A stretch of 64,000 nt of DNA from Saccharothrix violaceirubra. GTDB lineage: Bacteria; Actinomycetota; Actinomycetes; Mycobacteriales; Pseudonocardiaceae. Location of the stretch: positions 4,774,001 through 4,838,000 of the forward strand of contig NZ_JACHJS010000001.1 in the NCBI RefSeq assembly GCF_014203755.1. Reading direction: 5' to 3'. Below are positions 51,470 to 60,427 of this stretch, piece after piece (within the stretch, counting starts at the first letter, position 1; the number at the start of each line of letters is the position of its first letter). The notes beneath the pieces were generated by a model, which was not told the origin of the DNA, ran no database searches, and saw nothing but the letters and a program-made list of their open reading frames with translations. A program made the position numbers and the translations under genes.

Positions 51470-53515
51470 CTACTTGGTGGAGGTCAGGGTGAGGAGTTCG
51501 GCGGCGCGGGAGCGCCAGGAGTACTGGAGCACGGAGGCCCGCAGCGTCGCGGCCGGACGGAGGCCGCCGGAGGTGAGGGTGGTGCGGATGGCCGCCACGA
51601 ACGACGCGTGGTCGGTCGTGGCGCGGACGCGGTCGGTGTAGGAGGCGAGTTCGGCGAAGTCCGTGCTCACCACCGGCAGGCCCAGGGCCAGGTACTCCTT
51701 GAGCTTGATCGGGTTCGAGTGCTTGATCCAGTTGTTGTCCAGCCACGGCATGATGGCCACGTCGAACGCCGAGCCGTAGGCCGGGATCGTGTCGTAGGGG
51801 CGGAAGCCCAGCCAGTGCACGTTGCCGTACTTGTCGAAGCGCTCCATCGGGTGGTTGGCGTCGCCGATCAGCACCAGGGACGCCTGCGGCAGCTCGGCCG
51901 CCACGCGTTCCAGCAGGTCGAAGTCCACGACGAAGTCGTCCAGCGCGCCGAAGAAGCCGATGCGCGGGCCGTCGATCGAGCGGATGTCGTCGGGCCAGTC
52001 GAAGTCGGGTCGCGCGGTGAAGTGGTCGACGTCCACGCCGTGGTCGAGGAAGTGCGCGCGCTCGCCGGTGCGCGGCGCCTCCTCGTCCATCAGGGCGTGG
52101 CTGACGTAGACCACGTGGTCGGAGTTCTCCAGCAGCCGGTGCTCCAGGGTCTCGATCGCGGTGCGGTCGGCCTCGGGGAAGTCGGAGTGGCGGTCGGAGC
52201 GGTTGAACACCAGGCGGTGGCGGCGCATCGGCTGGACCACGTCCCACGCGGTCGGGATGGTCACCATGATCACCGGCAGGTGGATGCCCAGCGCGGTCGC
52301 GACCAGCTTGACCTGCGCGCGCACCAGGACGGCGTTGATCTTGCGCAGCAGTGGCGAGCCGTAGAACGGCAGCGGCAGCGGGGACATCACGTAGAAGTTC
52401 TTGTGCGGGCGGCGGACGAACTTGGCCACGCTGCGCAGCTTGCGCAGGATGCGCCGGGACACGTGCGTGCTGTTGCCCCGCGTGGGCATGCGCATGCCGA
52501 TGCTGTTGACCACGAGCACCTTGCGGCGTTCGGCCATGGACAGCATGAGCTGGAAGTCCGAGTGCGCCCGGTTGTGGTACCACCAGTCCTGCGCCGAGAA
52601 GCAGATCCAGCCGTCCTCGCGCGGGCCGTCGGGGCGGGCGGGCCAGCGGCGCCAGCGGAGCAGGTCGGCGAGCGCGCGGCGGTGCTTGGTGTGGCGGGGC
52701 GCGCGGAGCAGTTCGTTGAGGACGACGACGAGCCACATGAGCAGGGCGGTCGCCCGACCGTTGCGTTCACGCACCATGCGGACGCGGTTCGTGGTGGCCA
52801 TCGACCACAGCAGCGGGGACGTCGACTGCTCGCCGCCGAGGTGGACCGCCCGCGCGCGCGGCTCGTACCTGATCGCATAGCCCTCGCGGCCGGCGCGGAG
52901 CATGTACTCGGTCTCCTCGGAGTACAGGAAGTACCGCTCCTCCACCGTGCCCAGCGCCTCCCGGCACTCCCGCGAGATCAGCCAGGCCGCGCCCGTCGCC
53001 CACTCGGTCGTGCCCGCGCCCTCGTAGCGGCGGGGGTCGACGACGAGTTCGCCGAGCGCCGCGACCCGGCCCGCCCGCGTCCCGCCGAGCAGGGCCTCGC
53101 CGAGCGCGCGCAACGGCGTGGGCGCGCGGCGCAGCGAGAGCTGGTGGCCGCCGTCGGCGTCGCGCAACCGGGGCACGACGATGCCGGTGCGCTCCTGGTC
53201 GAGGGCGGCGAGCAGCAGCGTGATCGCGTCCGGCGCGAGCCGGACGTCGGGGTTGAGCACGAGGATGTCGCAGTCGGGCGCGGCGGCGAACCCGGCATTG
53301 ACCCCGGCCGCGAACCCGTCGTTGGAGACGCGCGCCACGATCCGCGCGTCGGGCGCGGTGCGGCGCACGACGTCGAGCGTGTCGTCGGTGGAAGCGTTGT
53401 CGACCACCACCACCCGACCGTCCGGAACGGACTCCAACGCGACCGCGACCGAGCGCAGGCAGTCGGCGACCACGTCGGCGCTGTGGAAGGTCACGACGAC
53501 CACGGCAAGGGGCAC
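51470..53515 (-). CDS. Two-domain glycosyltransferase (GT2 plus GT4-like)
   Basis: 681 residues from GTG 53515, which is preceded by AGGGAGA and starts directly with PLAVVVVTFHS, the family start; the longer frame upstream is rejected. The N-terminal half (to about residue 250) is GT2: AVVVVTFHSADVVADCLRSV, VVDNASTDDTLDVV, ILVLNPDVRLAPDA. The C-terminal half is a GT4-like fold: FGALDDFVVDFDLLERVAAE, IMPWLDNNWIKHSNPIKLKE, LALGLPVVSTDFAELASYTD. Two transferase domains suggest alternate sugar additions to a polysaccharide. It belongs to the surface polysaccharide region to its right. Repeat G abuts its stop. Confidence 0.92.
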   Translation of the reverse strand: MPLAVVVVTFHSADVVADCLRSVAVALESVPDGRVVVVDNASTDDTLDVVRRTAPDARIVARVSNDGFAAGVNAGFAAAPDCDILVLNPDVRLAPDAITLLLAALDQERTGIVVPRLRDADGGHQLSLRRAPTPLRALGEALLGGTRAGRVAALGELVVDPRRYEGAGTTEWATGAAWLISRECREALGTVEERYFLYSEETEYMLRAGREGYAIRYEPRARAVHLGGEQSTSPLLWSMATTNRVRMVRERNGRATALLMWLVVVLNELLRAPRHTKHRRALADLLRWRRWPARPDGPREDGWICFSAQDWWYHNRAHSDFQLMLSMAERRKVLVVNSIGMRMPTRGNSTHVSRRILRKLRSVAKFVRRPHKNFYVMSPLPLPFYGSPLLRKINAVLVRAQVKLVATALGIHLPVIMVTIPTAWDVVQPMRRHRLVFNRSDRHSDFPEADRTAIETLEHRLLENSDHVVYVSHALMDEEAPRTGERAHFLDHGVDVDHFTARPDFDWPDDIRSIDGPRIGFFGALDDFVVDFDLLERVAAELPQASLVLIGDANHPMERFDKYGNVHWLGFRPYDTIPAYGSAFDVAIMPWLDNNWIKHSNPIKLKEYLALGLPVVSTDFAELASYTDRVRATTDHASFVAAIRTTLTSGGLRPAATLRASVLQYSWRSRAAELLTLTSTK

Positions 53516-54606
53516 TTCAGTTCTCCCTGGAACGGTGGGCGCACGGGACGCCCCGGTGTGGGCGGCGGAAAGACCGTCGTGGGTGGCGGAGGCGGCGGGA
53601 CCGGTGGTCGCCGGCACGTGGACCGCCGACGTCCGGACGCCCCGTCGCGAGCGTAGGTGGCGTGCCGTCGCGGTGGGACGATCGCCGCGCGGGACCACCG
53701 ACCCGTGCGACGAATTTCACGACGGGGGCGAAGGAACTCCGACCAGCGACATTCCACGTGGGACGGAACACCCTCGCCGTCCCGGCCGGACTCCCGTCGG
53801 GAGGGAAGGCCGCGGCAGGCGCGGAGGGAAGTCCGGGATGAGGGCCGAGATCGGAACGAGAGCCGAAATCCGGACGAGCCGGCGAGAGAGTCCGCATTCG
53901 GTCGGACGACAGGGGGAAGTCCCGAACCGGCACGGATCGGATGGCACCTCGGACGAACGTGACGCGGGAGTGGCACAGCGGACGCCCGACGAGAACGAGG
54001 CCGGACACGGCACCGCAGGCACCGAAGTCGGCGGTGACCAGGCGGCCGACGAACCCCACGTCGACGAAGCCGCGCGAGGCAGAGTCGGCGGCGCGGCCCG
54101 ACGTGGTGGGACCGGAAGGGATGGGGTGGTGGGCTTCAGGGCGGTGTGGTGCGGAGGTCGAGGTGGGGATGGTCGCCCGGGTGGGGCATGGGCGGCACCC
54201 GGATGTCGGAGTGAGGGCCGGGAGGCGCTCACCGGCTGCCGGCTTGGTCCGCAGGGGCGTGGTGGCGCCGGTGTGGGCCCCGAGGATCGCCGAGGTTCGC
54301 GGTCGGGCGGGGTCGAGGGGGCCACGGGATCGGCCGGGTTCGTGCGGCGGTGCGGGCGTGCCGGATCGAGGGGTGGGGCGTGATCGTGGAGTTCGGTGGG
54401 TGATCGGGTGCCGTGAAGTCAGGTGTGGGGCGTTGCCCGGAATGGAGGTGCCGGGGATTTCCGTTGTCGGAACAAGGGGTTCGGACGGGGGCGCGGGAAT
54501 TGCCCCAGCGGCTTTTTCAGGGGTGATGGTGGCGCGGCGGCGAAAAATCGCGGTGTGGGCGGGGTCGAAGTGTGGCGAATTGGCGATTCGGGGAGCGCCG
54601 GGCACC
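53516..54606. other. About 1.1 kb without a supported gene
   Basis: Long open frames exist on both strands, but none shows a known motif or a convincing start and codon pattern. From about 53760 to 54110 the + strand is purine-rich with many GA-rich repeats, which would give Asp/Glu/Arg-rich products. The region may hold a decayed gene, a spacer or an untranslated leader. The promoter of the two-domain glycosyltransferase is expected near 53520-53600. Confidence 0.5.
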
Positions 54607-55395
54607 TCAGCCGGCCTTGTTGTCGCGGCGGGCTCGGGAGCGCAGCGCCTGGGCCAGCAGGCGCAGCGCGAACGGAAGGTCGTCGCGCAGGTAGCGTTTC
54701 GCCAGGCGGCGGGGCTCCAGGGCCAGGCGGTGCAGCCATTCGCCCCCCAGCTTCTGGACGGTGCTCGACGCGCGCTTGAACTCGCCGGCCGCCATGGGGA
54801 TGCCGGCACCGCAGCCCAGGAACCAGGCGTCCGGCAATTCCGCGCGCAACCTGCGGATCAGGAGTTCCTGTTTCGGGAATCCCAAACCCACCAGGACCAG
54901 GTCCGGGTTCGCCTTCGCCACCTTCGCCACGGCCTCGGCCGTGCCCGTCTCGTCGCGGTCGAATCCGAACGGGGGCGAGTCCGTGCCCGCCACGCGCAAC
55001 GCCGGGTACAGCGCCACCAACGCCGCCGCCGCCTTCTCGGGCACACCGGTGTCGCCGCCCAGCAGGTACACCGAACGCCCCTCCCGCGCGGCGGCCTCGG
55101 ACAGCGTGTAGACGAGCGAACTGCCCGTCACCCGCTCCGGCACGTCGACGCCCGCCAGCCGACCCGCCCACACCACGGGCATGCCGTCGGCCACGACCAC
55201 CTCGGACTCGGCGATCAGGGCGGCCAGCGACCGGTCACGGGTCGCGGCCCGGACGATGTCCACGTTCGCGGTGACGATCGCGCCGCCGTCCCCGCTGCGC
55301 CAGGCGCGCACGACGTGATCGGCCACTGCGGACTCGCGGACGGCCCACACGTCGACGGCGCCCACTCGAACGTGGGACGGAGAGAACTGCGGCAT
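54607..55395 (-). CDS. WecG/TagA/CpsF-family glycosyltransferase
   Basis: 262 residues from ATG 55395. GT26 motifs: VTANVDIVRAATRDRSLAAL, VVVADGMPVVWAGRLAGVDV, VYLLGGDTGVPEKAAAALVA and LVLVGLGFPKQELLIRRL. Enzymes of this family transfer ManNAcA or ManNAc to lipid-linked GlcNAc in enterobacterial common antigen or teichoic acid linkage units. It probably starts the repeat unit of a surface polymer. It shares a 182-nt divergent region with the MFS gene, containing a LexA-type box. Confidence 0.9.
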   Translation of the reverse strand: MPQFSPSHVRVGAVDVWAVRESAVADHVVRAWRSGDGGAIVTANVDIVRAATRDRSLAALIAESEVVVADGMPVVWAGRLAGVDVPERVTGSSLVYTLSEAAAREGRSVYLLGGDTGVPEKAAAALVALYPALRVAGTDSPPFGFDRDETGTAEAVAKVAKANPDLVLVGLGFPKQELLIRRLRAELPDAWFLGCGAGIPMAAGEFKRASSTVQKLGGEWLHRLALEPRRLAKRYLRDDLPFALRLLAQALRSRARRDNKAG

Positions 55396-55501
55396 ACCCG
55401 CGACATCGGGGCGGCGAGGGTCGCCGTTACCCGGTGGTCGAGCGAAATCCGTGCGTTCATCGGCTCTGCCTCCGGCGGGGGCGGATCGGGCGGGACCCCT
55501 T

Positions 55502-55527
55502 CATTGTCGAACTGGTGTTCGACAATG
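55502..55527. promoter_or_regulatory. LexA/SOS-box-like palindrome
   Basis: Perfect 11-bp inverted repeat with a 4-nt centre. Its core TCGAAC-tggt-GTTCGA (55507-55522) equals the actinobacterial LexA box consensus as I remember it. It lies 50 nt upstream of the MFS start and 106 nt upstream of the wecG start. Confidence 0.75.
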
Positions 55528-55577
55528 GGCAAGATCACGATCGGGTGGTCGTGACCGCCGGGTAACGGTCACCGCAG

Positions 55578-56795
55578 GTGACCGATATCGGGAGCATGTA
55601 CGTCGCATCCGTACGCCCGTCCGAACGCATCAAGGGTCGGGTCCCGGGCACCGTTCTCGCCCTCGGCACGGTGAGCCTGCTCACCGACGTCTCGGCCGAG
55701 ATGATGACCGCGTTCATGCCGGTCTACCTGCTCGTCACGCTCAACCTGAACTACGCTCAGTTCGGCGTGCTCGACGGCCTGTACACGGGTGCGACGGCCG
55801 TCCTCCGCCTCGTCGGCGGCCACCTCTCCGACCGCACCAACCGGCACAAGGCGGTCGCCGCCGTCGGTTACGGACTGTCCGCGGTCACCAAGTTCCTGTT
55901 CCCGCTCGCCGGCACGTCGGCGTTCGGCATCGGCGCCACGATGGCCGCCGACCGGGCCGGCAAGGGCCTTCGCAGCGCACCGCGGGACGCGCTGATCTCG
56001 CTGGCCACTCCCCCGGACCGGCTCGGCGCCGCGTTCGGCGTGCACCGCACCATGGACACGATCGGTGCGCTGCTCGGTCCGCTGATCACGTTCCTGCTGC
56101 TGCAGCAGATCGGCATCGTCGCCGGACCGGTCTTCGCGGTCAGCGGCGCGTTCGCGATCGTGGGCCTGATCGTGCTCATCGCGTTCGTCCGCGAGCACCC
56201 GAAGAAGCCCGACCGCGGCCCCGCACCGGCGATCAGGGCCGGGCTCGCCCTGCTGAAGGACAGGAAGTTCCGCCGGGTCGCCATCGGCACGGCCGTGCTG
56301 GGCCTGGCCACGCTGTCCGACGCGTTCGTGTTCATCCTCGTGCAGAAGGCCACGGCCGTCCCCCTGGGCCTGCTGCCGCTGATGCCGCTGGGCACCGCGC
56401 TGATCTTCCTGGCCGCCGCCACGCCGCTGGGCCGCCTCGCCGACCGGATCGGCCGGTGGCCGGTCTTCCTGGGCGGGCACGTGCTCCTGCTGGCCGTGTA
56501 CGTGATGCTCCTCGCGCCCGGCAGCGGCTACCTCGGCGTGGGCGCCGCCCTGCTGCTGCACGGCCTGTTCTACGCGGCCACGGACGGCGTGCTGTCCGCC
56601 CGGGTGAGCCCGCTGGTGCCCGAGACCCTGCGCGCGTCCGGCCTGGCCGCGGTGCAGACGGGCCAGGCGCTGGCCCGCCTGGTGTCCTCGGTCGCGTTCG
56701 GCTACCTGCTCGAGAAGGCCACGTTCCACGCGGCCGTCCTCGCCGCCATCGCCGCGCTCGTGGTGTCCGTCCTCGTCGCCTGGCGCCTCAAGTAG
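55578..56795 (+). CDS. MFS transporter
   Basis: 405 residues from GTG 55578 (ATG 55596 is an alternative). About twelve hydrophobic segments; the MFS loop motif is GGHLSDRTNRHKAVAAVG between helices 2 and 3, with TPLGRLADRIGRWPVFLGGH in the repeated half. The first helix region LGTVSLLTDVSAEMMTAFMP resembles the group of drug-efflux-like MFS proteins. The substrate is unknown. The LexA-type box upstream suggests DNA-damage control. Confidence 0.88.
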   Translation: MTDIGSMYVASVRPSERIKGRVPGTVLALGTVSLLTDVSAEMMTAFMPVYLLVTLNLNYAQFGVLDGLYTGATAVLRLVGGHLSDRTNRHKAVAAVGYGLSAVTKFLFPLAGTSAFGIGATMAADRAGKGLRSAPRDALISLATPPDRLGAAFGVHRTMDTIGALLGPLITFLLLQQIGIVAGPVFAVSGAFAIVGLIVLIAFVREHPKKPDRGPAPAIRAGLALLKDRKFRRVAIGTAVLGLATLSDAFVFILVQKATAVPLGLLPLMPLGTALIFLAAATPLGRLADRIGRWPVFLGGHVLLLAVYVMLLAPGSGYLGVGAALLLHGLFYAATDGVLSARVSPLVPETLRASGLAAVQTGQALARLVSSVAFGYLLEKATFHAAVLAAIAALVVSVLVAWRLK

Positions 56796-56802
56796 CCCCG
56801 AG

Positions 56803-56843
56803 CAAGCGAAAGGCCCGTGCGTCTCGCACGGGCCTTTCGCTTG
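56803..56843. terminator. Bidirectional terminator after MFS gene
   Basis: Perfect 19-bp stem (caagcgaaaggcccgtgcg and complement) with loop tct, between convergent stops at 56795 and 56853. Confidence 0.93.
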
Positions 56844-56852
56844 GAACGGCGA

Positions 56853-58175
56853 TCAGAACCGGATGAAGCCGTGGGTCGAGACCGCAGCGTGCAACAGGTC
56901 GCCCGCGAAGCCCGCGGTGTACCCGCGCAGCAGCGTGGAGAACCCGACCAGGTACCGCACGGTCGCGTCGCACTGCGCCTTGCCCGCCGAGTTCGTGACG
57001 GCGGTGCACAGCGGGTGCCCCTTGACCGACAGGAACGTCACCTGCTTGCCCACCACCGGACGCCCGGTGTGCGACTCGGTCAGCGTGGCGTTGAGGCCGC
57101 GCACGGTCATCCCGTTGACCCGCAGCACGAGCGACGACGGCAGACCGGCCACGACCTTCGTGGGCGCGGCCGGGACGGCGTGGATCGCGATGCCGACCGG
57201 GTTCACGCCCACCGGCACCGTGCCGACGACGGCGAGCTTCGCGGTGTCCACGATCGACACCGAGCCGCTGGTGAAGTTCGTCACGTACGCCCGCGCACCG
57301 TCCGGCGTCAACGCCACGCTGATCGGCCGGTCGCCCACGGCGACGACGCCCAGCGACTTCAGGCCGTTCACGTCGAGCACGGACACCGAGTCGTTCTCGC
57401 TGTTGGTCACGTAGGCCCGCGAACCGTCCGGCGAGATGGCCACGCCGTGCGGCACGAAGCTGACCGGGATGGTCCCGACGACCGCGTTGGACGCGGTGTC
57501 CACGACGGCCACGTTGTCCGAGAACTTGTTGACCACCAACAGCTTGCGACCATCCGGCGTCACGGCCACGGCCGTGGGCGTGTTACCGGTCGCGATGTCG
57601 GTCACGACGGTGTTGGTCGTGGTGTCCACGACGGTCACCGTGCCCGGACCGGCCACGTCGTGCGCCACGTACAGCTTCTTGCCGTCCGGCGTCAACGCCA
57701 CGCCGTCGGCGTTCGCGCCGACCGCGATGGTCTCGGTGGTGGTCGCGGTCGCCGCGTCCACCACGGACACCGTGCCCGCGCGGTAGTTGCTCACGTACAC
57801 GAAACCACCGGACGGCGACACCACGACACCCGCCGGACCGTCGCCGACCTGGACGGTCGCGTCGATCGTGTTGGTCGGCGTGTCGATGATGGTGAGGGTG
57901 TTGTCCCGCACGTTGGTCACGTAGCCCCGCGCGCCGTCGAACGCGACGCCCACGCCGTAAGGCGAATTGCCGCCCGAATCAGTGAGAGTGGCGCCGATCG
58001 CGTTCGAGGAGGTGTCCAGCACGGACACCCCGCCGCCGTTGTTCGCCACATAGCCCAGGACACGGGCCGGCGCGGCGGACGCCGTACCCGTCGGCACGAG
58101 CAGCAGGGCCGCTCCCAACGTGACGGCGCCGGTCACCGCGCGCAACTGTCCGACCACTATTTCTTCTCCATCCAC
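56853..58175 (-). CDS. Secreted YVTN beta-propeller protein
   Basis: 440 residues from ATG 58175. A signal peptide (RAVTGAVTLGAALLLVPTGT, cleavage near ASAAPA) is followed by YVTN-type blades: VLGYVANNGGGVSVLDTSSN, VALTPDGKKLYVAH, VAISPDGSRAYVTNSENDSV, VALTPDGARAYVTNFTSGSV. The C-terminal 90 residues are Ig-like (VTFLSVKGHPLCTAVTNSAG with a Cys pair). It is probably an extracellular or cell-wall adhesion or binding protein. Length and repeat number are normal. Confidence 0.88.
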   Translation of the reverse strand: MDGEEIVVGQLRAVTGAVTLGAALLLVPTGTASAAPARVLGYVANNGGGVSVLDTSSNAIGATLTDSGGNSPYGVGVAFDGARGYVTNVRDNTLTIIDTPTNTIDATVQVGDGPAGVVVSPSGGFVYVSNYRAGTVSVVDAATATTTETIAVGANADGVALTPDGKKLYVAHDVAGPGTVTVVDTTTNTVVTDIATGNTPTAVAVTPDGRKLLVVNKFSDNVAVVDTASNAVVGTIPVSFVPHGVAISPDGSRAYVTNSENDSVSVLDVNGLKSLGVVAVGDRPISVALTPDGARAYVTNFTSGSVSIVDTAKLAVVGTVPVGVNPVGIAIHAVPAAPTKVVAGLPSSLVLRVNGMTVRGLNATLTESHTGRPVVGKQVTFLSVKGHPLCTAVTNSAGKAQCDATVRYLVGFSTLLRGYTAGFAGDLLHAAVSTHGFIRF

Positions 58176-58228
58176 TCAGGACTCGTAAGAGCCCCATCGC
58201 GGCGTGGAGGCGTGCCGTTAGCACAGTG

Positions 58229-59470
58229 TCAGAAGCGGTACACGTGCACCTGGTACGGGCCGAAATCGTCGACGATCCGGCCGTCCACGATGGGCACGGT
58301 GCGGTTCTCGTCCACGACGGTCGCGGTGCCCGAGGACACCGGCACGGTGATCTCGACGGTGGCCTTCCCGCTGCGCGGCAGTGTGGCGTTCCCGTCGGTC
58401 TGCGCGATCACCCACCGGGCGCCGGACGCCTTCTTGTGCAGCACCGACACCGGTACGTCGTTGCGGCTCTTGGCCGACACGCCCGGCACCGACGCGGCGT
58501 TGAGCACCGGGGCCAGCGCCTTGAGCCGGGCGTTGACCGCCTTGACCCGCTCCTTGATCTCCGGCCGGGTCAGCACGCTGGAGTACTCGCCCTTGCCGTC
58601 GGTGTAGAAGCTGTGCGCGAAGTAGTTGATGCCGGTGGCCCCGTGCAGGATGGTGTTCCACACCGCCGACTCGAGCTGGTCCGGCGTGATCAGCTCGCCC
58701 TTGTCGTGCGGGTGCCCGGTCTCCACGAAGCCCCACAGCGGCTTGTCCGGGCCGCACCACTTGCGCATGGTGTCGAGCACCTCGCCGTACGTGTACGCGC
58801 CCACCCGCTCGTTGCGGTCGGGGTGGGTCCAGCCGTAGTAGTCGGCCGAGGCGATGTCGGCGGCCTGGCAGTAGGTCCGCATGTCCTCTTCGTAGGACTT
58901 CTCGATGTAGCCGTAGCCGACACCGCCGCCGGGTGTGCCCATCCACACGCCGAAGTTGATGAACGCCGGGCGCGACGGGTCCTTGGCGCGCACCTCGTTC
59001 GACTTCTTGAGGACCGCGGACGGCCACATGTCGGCGTGGAACTGGTCGCCGTAGGCCACGTTCATGTCCGGCTCGTCGACGACCAGGTACCCGACGTAGT
59101 TGCGCTGGTGCTCCTTGTCGGCGAGCACCTCGTCGACCCGCTTGGGGTCGGGGTAGGCCCGCCAGTCGGTCTGGACCAGCCCGTCACGCCGCAGGTACCA
59201 CCACTGGTCCTCCCAGAGCCCGATGCCGAAGTCGATGCCGATCTCCGGGTAGGCGTCCCCGAGCTTCACGCCGCCTTCGAGCGCGGACGGGTCCTGCATC
59301 CACACGTTGATCGGGAAGACGGCCGGGTCGCCGGTCGGGTTCGGGCCGTTGGGCCACCGCTTGTAGACCTCCACGACGGAGGGCGGCGGCGCCGCGTCCT
59401 CCTCCGTCGCGGCGGCCGTGCACGCGGCCGTTGCCAACAGGACGACGGCCGCGACGGCACGACGCTTCAC
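58229..59470 (-). CDS. Lipoprotein with glycoside-hydrolase-like TIM-barrel features
   Basis: 413 residues from ATG 59470. Signal peptide MKRRAVAAVVLLATAACTAA with lipobox ATAAC and lipidated Cys17. The body resembles the clan A glycoside hydrolases: IGIDFGIGLWEDQWWYL, NYVGYLVVDEPDMNVAYGDQ (with a candidate acid Asp-Glu), SADYYGWTHPDRN, LWGFVETGHPHDKGELITPD and NTILHGATGINYFAHSFYTD. Candidate catalytic glutamates are in VDEPD and FVETGHP. It sits in the polysaccharide region and may trim or bind the polymer; that is inference. Confidence 0.75.
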   Translation of the reverse strand: MKRRAVAAVVLLATAACTAAATEEDAAPPPSVVEVYKRWPNGPNPTGDPAVFPINVWMQDPSALEGGVKLGDAYPEIGIDFGIGLWEDQWWYLRRDGLVQTDWRAYPDPKRVDEVLADKEHQRNYVGYLVVDEPDMNVAYGDQFHADMWPSAVLKKSNEVRAKDPSRPAFINFGVWMGTPGGGVGYGYIEKSYEEDMRTYCQAADIASADYYGWTHPDRNERVGAYTYGEVLDTMRKWCGPDKPLWGFVETGHPHDKGELITPDQLESAVWNTILHGATGINYFAHSFYTDGKGEYSSVLTRPEIKERVKAVNARLKALAPVLNAASVPGVSAKSRNDVPVSVLHKKASGARWVIAQTDGNATLPRSGKATVEITVPVSSGTATVVDENRTVPIVDGRIVDDFGPYQVHVYRF

Positions 59471-59500
59471 CGGGTGGATCCCCTCACTGACTGGTCGACG

Positions 59501-60346
59501 TCACCGACCGCGCGCGGCGATGACCTGCTTGGCCTTTTCGAAACCGTCCGGTCCCAGAACGCGTTGCGCGGCGGTCTTGGCCAAGTATCGGGCGCTGTCA
59601 CGGGCCACCCGCAAGGGATGTCCCACGAACCGGTCACGCGCCAGGACGCCGGCGTCGGGCTCGGCCACGTCGTCGAGAGCATCACCGAACAACGACCGGT
59701 AGGCCGCCGGCGACACGAGCCGGCCCCGGGTGCGATTGCTCACGTTGCCGCCGTGCACGACCTGGAGCCAGCCGGGCTCGCCGCCCAACGACAGGACCTT
59801 CGCGTGCCGGTGCAGCCGGTTGTGCCAGTCGGCCCAGCACGTGATCGGGTCGGCCCAGCCCTCGCGCAGGGAGGCGAACGCGTTGTCCTTGTCGACGTGC
59901 GCGAACAGGCCCTCGGGGCTCTTCACCAGCCCGTTGCCCAGGTAGTACGCGACCCGGCCGATCCGGCGCGGCTGCGCCTGGAGCCGCTCGACGAAGTCGG
60001 CCGCCAGACCGTCGTCGTTGTCGAGGTTGGTGGTGATCAGTTCGTCGCCTTTGACCTCGAACAACGCCGAGATGTCGGCGACCAGGTCGGCCCGGCTGAC
60101 CTGCGTGCGGAAGATCGGCGTGTACGCGTCGCCGTGCGCGGCGATGCGGTGCTTGAGCCACTGCGGGCTCTCCGGGTCGAAGTAGATGATCCACCGGAAG
60201 TCGCGCGACGTCTGCGCCGCCACCGAGGGCAGGCAGTACCGCTCGAACAGCCCGACGCGCTCGGTCAACCACCCCTCCCGCGCCCGCACGATGCTCTCCG
60301 CACCGACGGACGGCAGGTTGAAACGCGTCAAGATCACGTGGTCCAT
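59501..60346 (-). CDS. Putative rhamnosyltransferase-like protein (GT-A fold)
   Basis: 281 residues from ATG 60346. MDHVILTRFNLPSVGAESIV, WLTERVGLFERYCLPSVAAQ and WIIYFDPESPQWLKHRI match the family described as putative rhamnosyltransferases (PF11316 type). The metal-binding DxD-like motif is TTNLDNDDGLAADFVERLQ, and WLQVVHGGNVSNRT follows. It should add a sugar, probably a deoxyhexose, to a surface polymer. The start is divergent from the GT2 gene with 82 nt between. Confidence 0.82.
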   Translation of the reverse strand: MDHVILTRFNLPSVGAESIVRAREGWLTERVGLFERYCLPSVAAQTSRDFRWIIYFDPESPQWLKHRIAAHGDAYTPIFRTQVSRADLVADISALFEVKGDELITTNLDNDDGLAADFVERLQAQPRRIGRVAYYLGNGLVKSPEGLFAHVDKDNAFASLREGWADPITCWADWHNRLHRHAKVLSLGGEPGWLQVVHGGNVSNRTRGRLVSPAAYRSLFGDALDDVAEPDAGVLARDRFVGHPLRVARDSARYLAKTAAQRVLGPDGFEKAKQVIAARGR

Positions 60347-60427
60347 CAAGACCCCTTCCCGTTGACCCGTACATCGGGATCGGCGCCGGGGCGTTAACGA
60401 TCCGCCGGCGTGGGCGATGTCTAGGTC

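Noticed and set aside
53118..54383. 421-codon rightward ORF with Asp/Glu-rich middle
   Set aside because: It starts antisense inside the glycosyltransferase gene, has no domain, and the acidic composition follows from purine-rich DNA.
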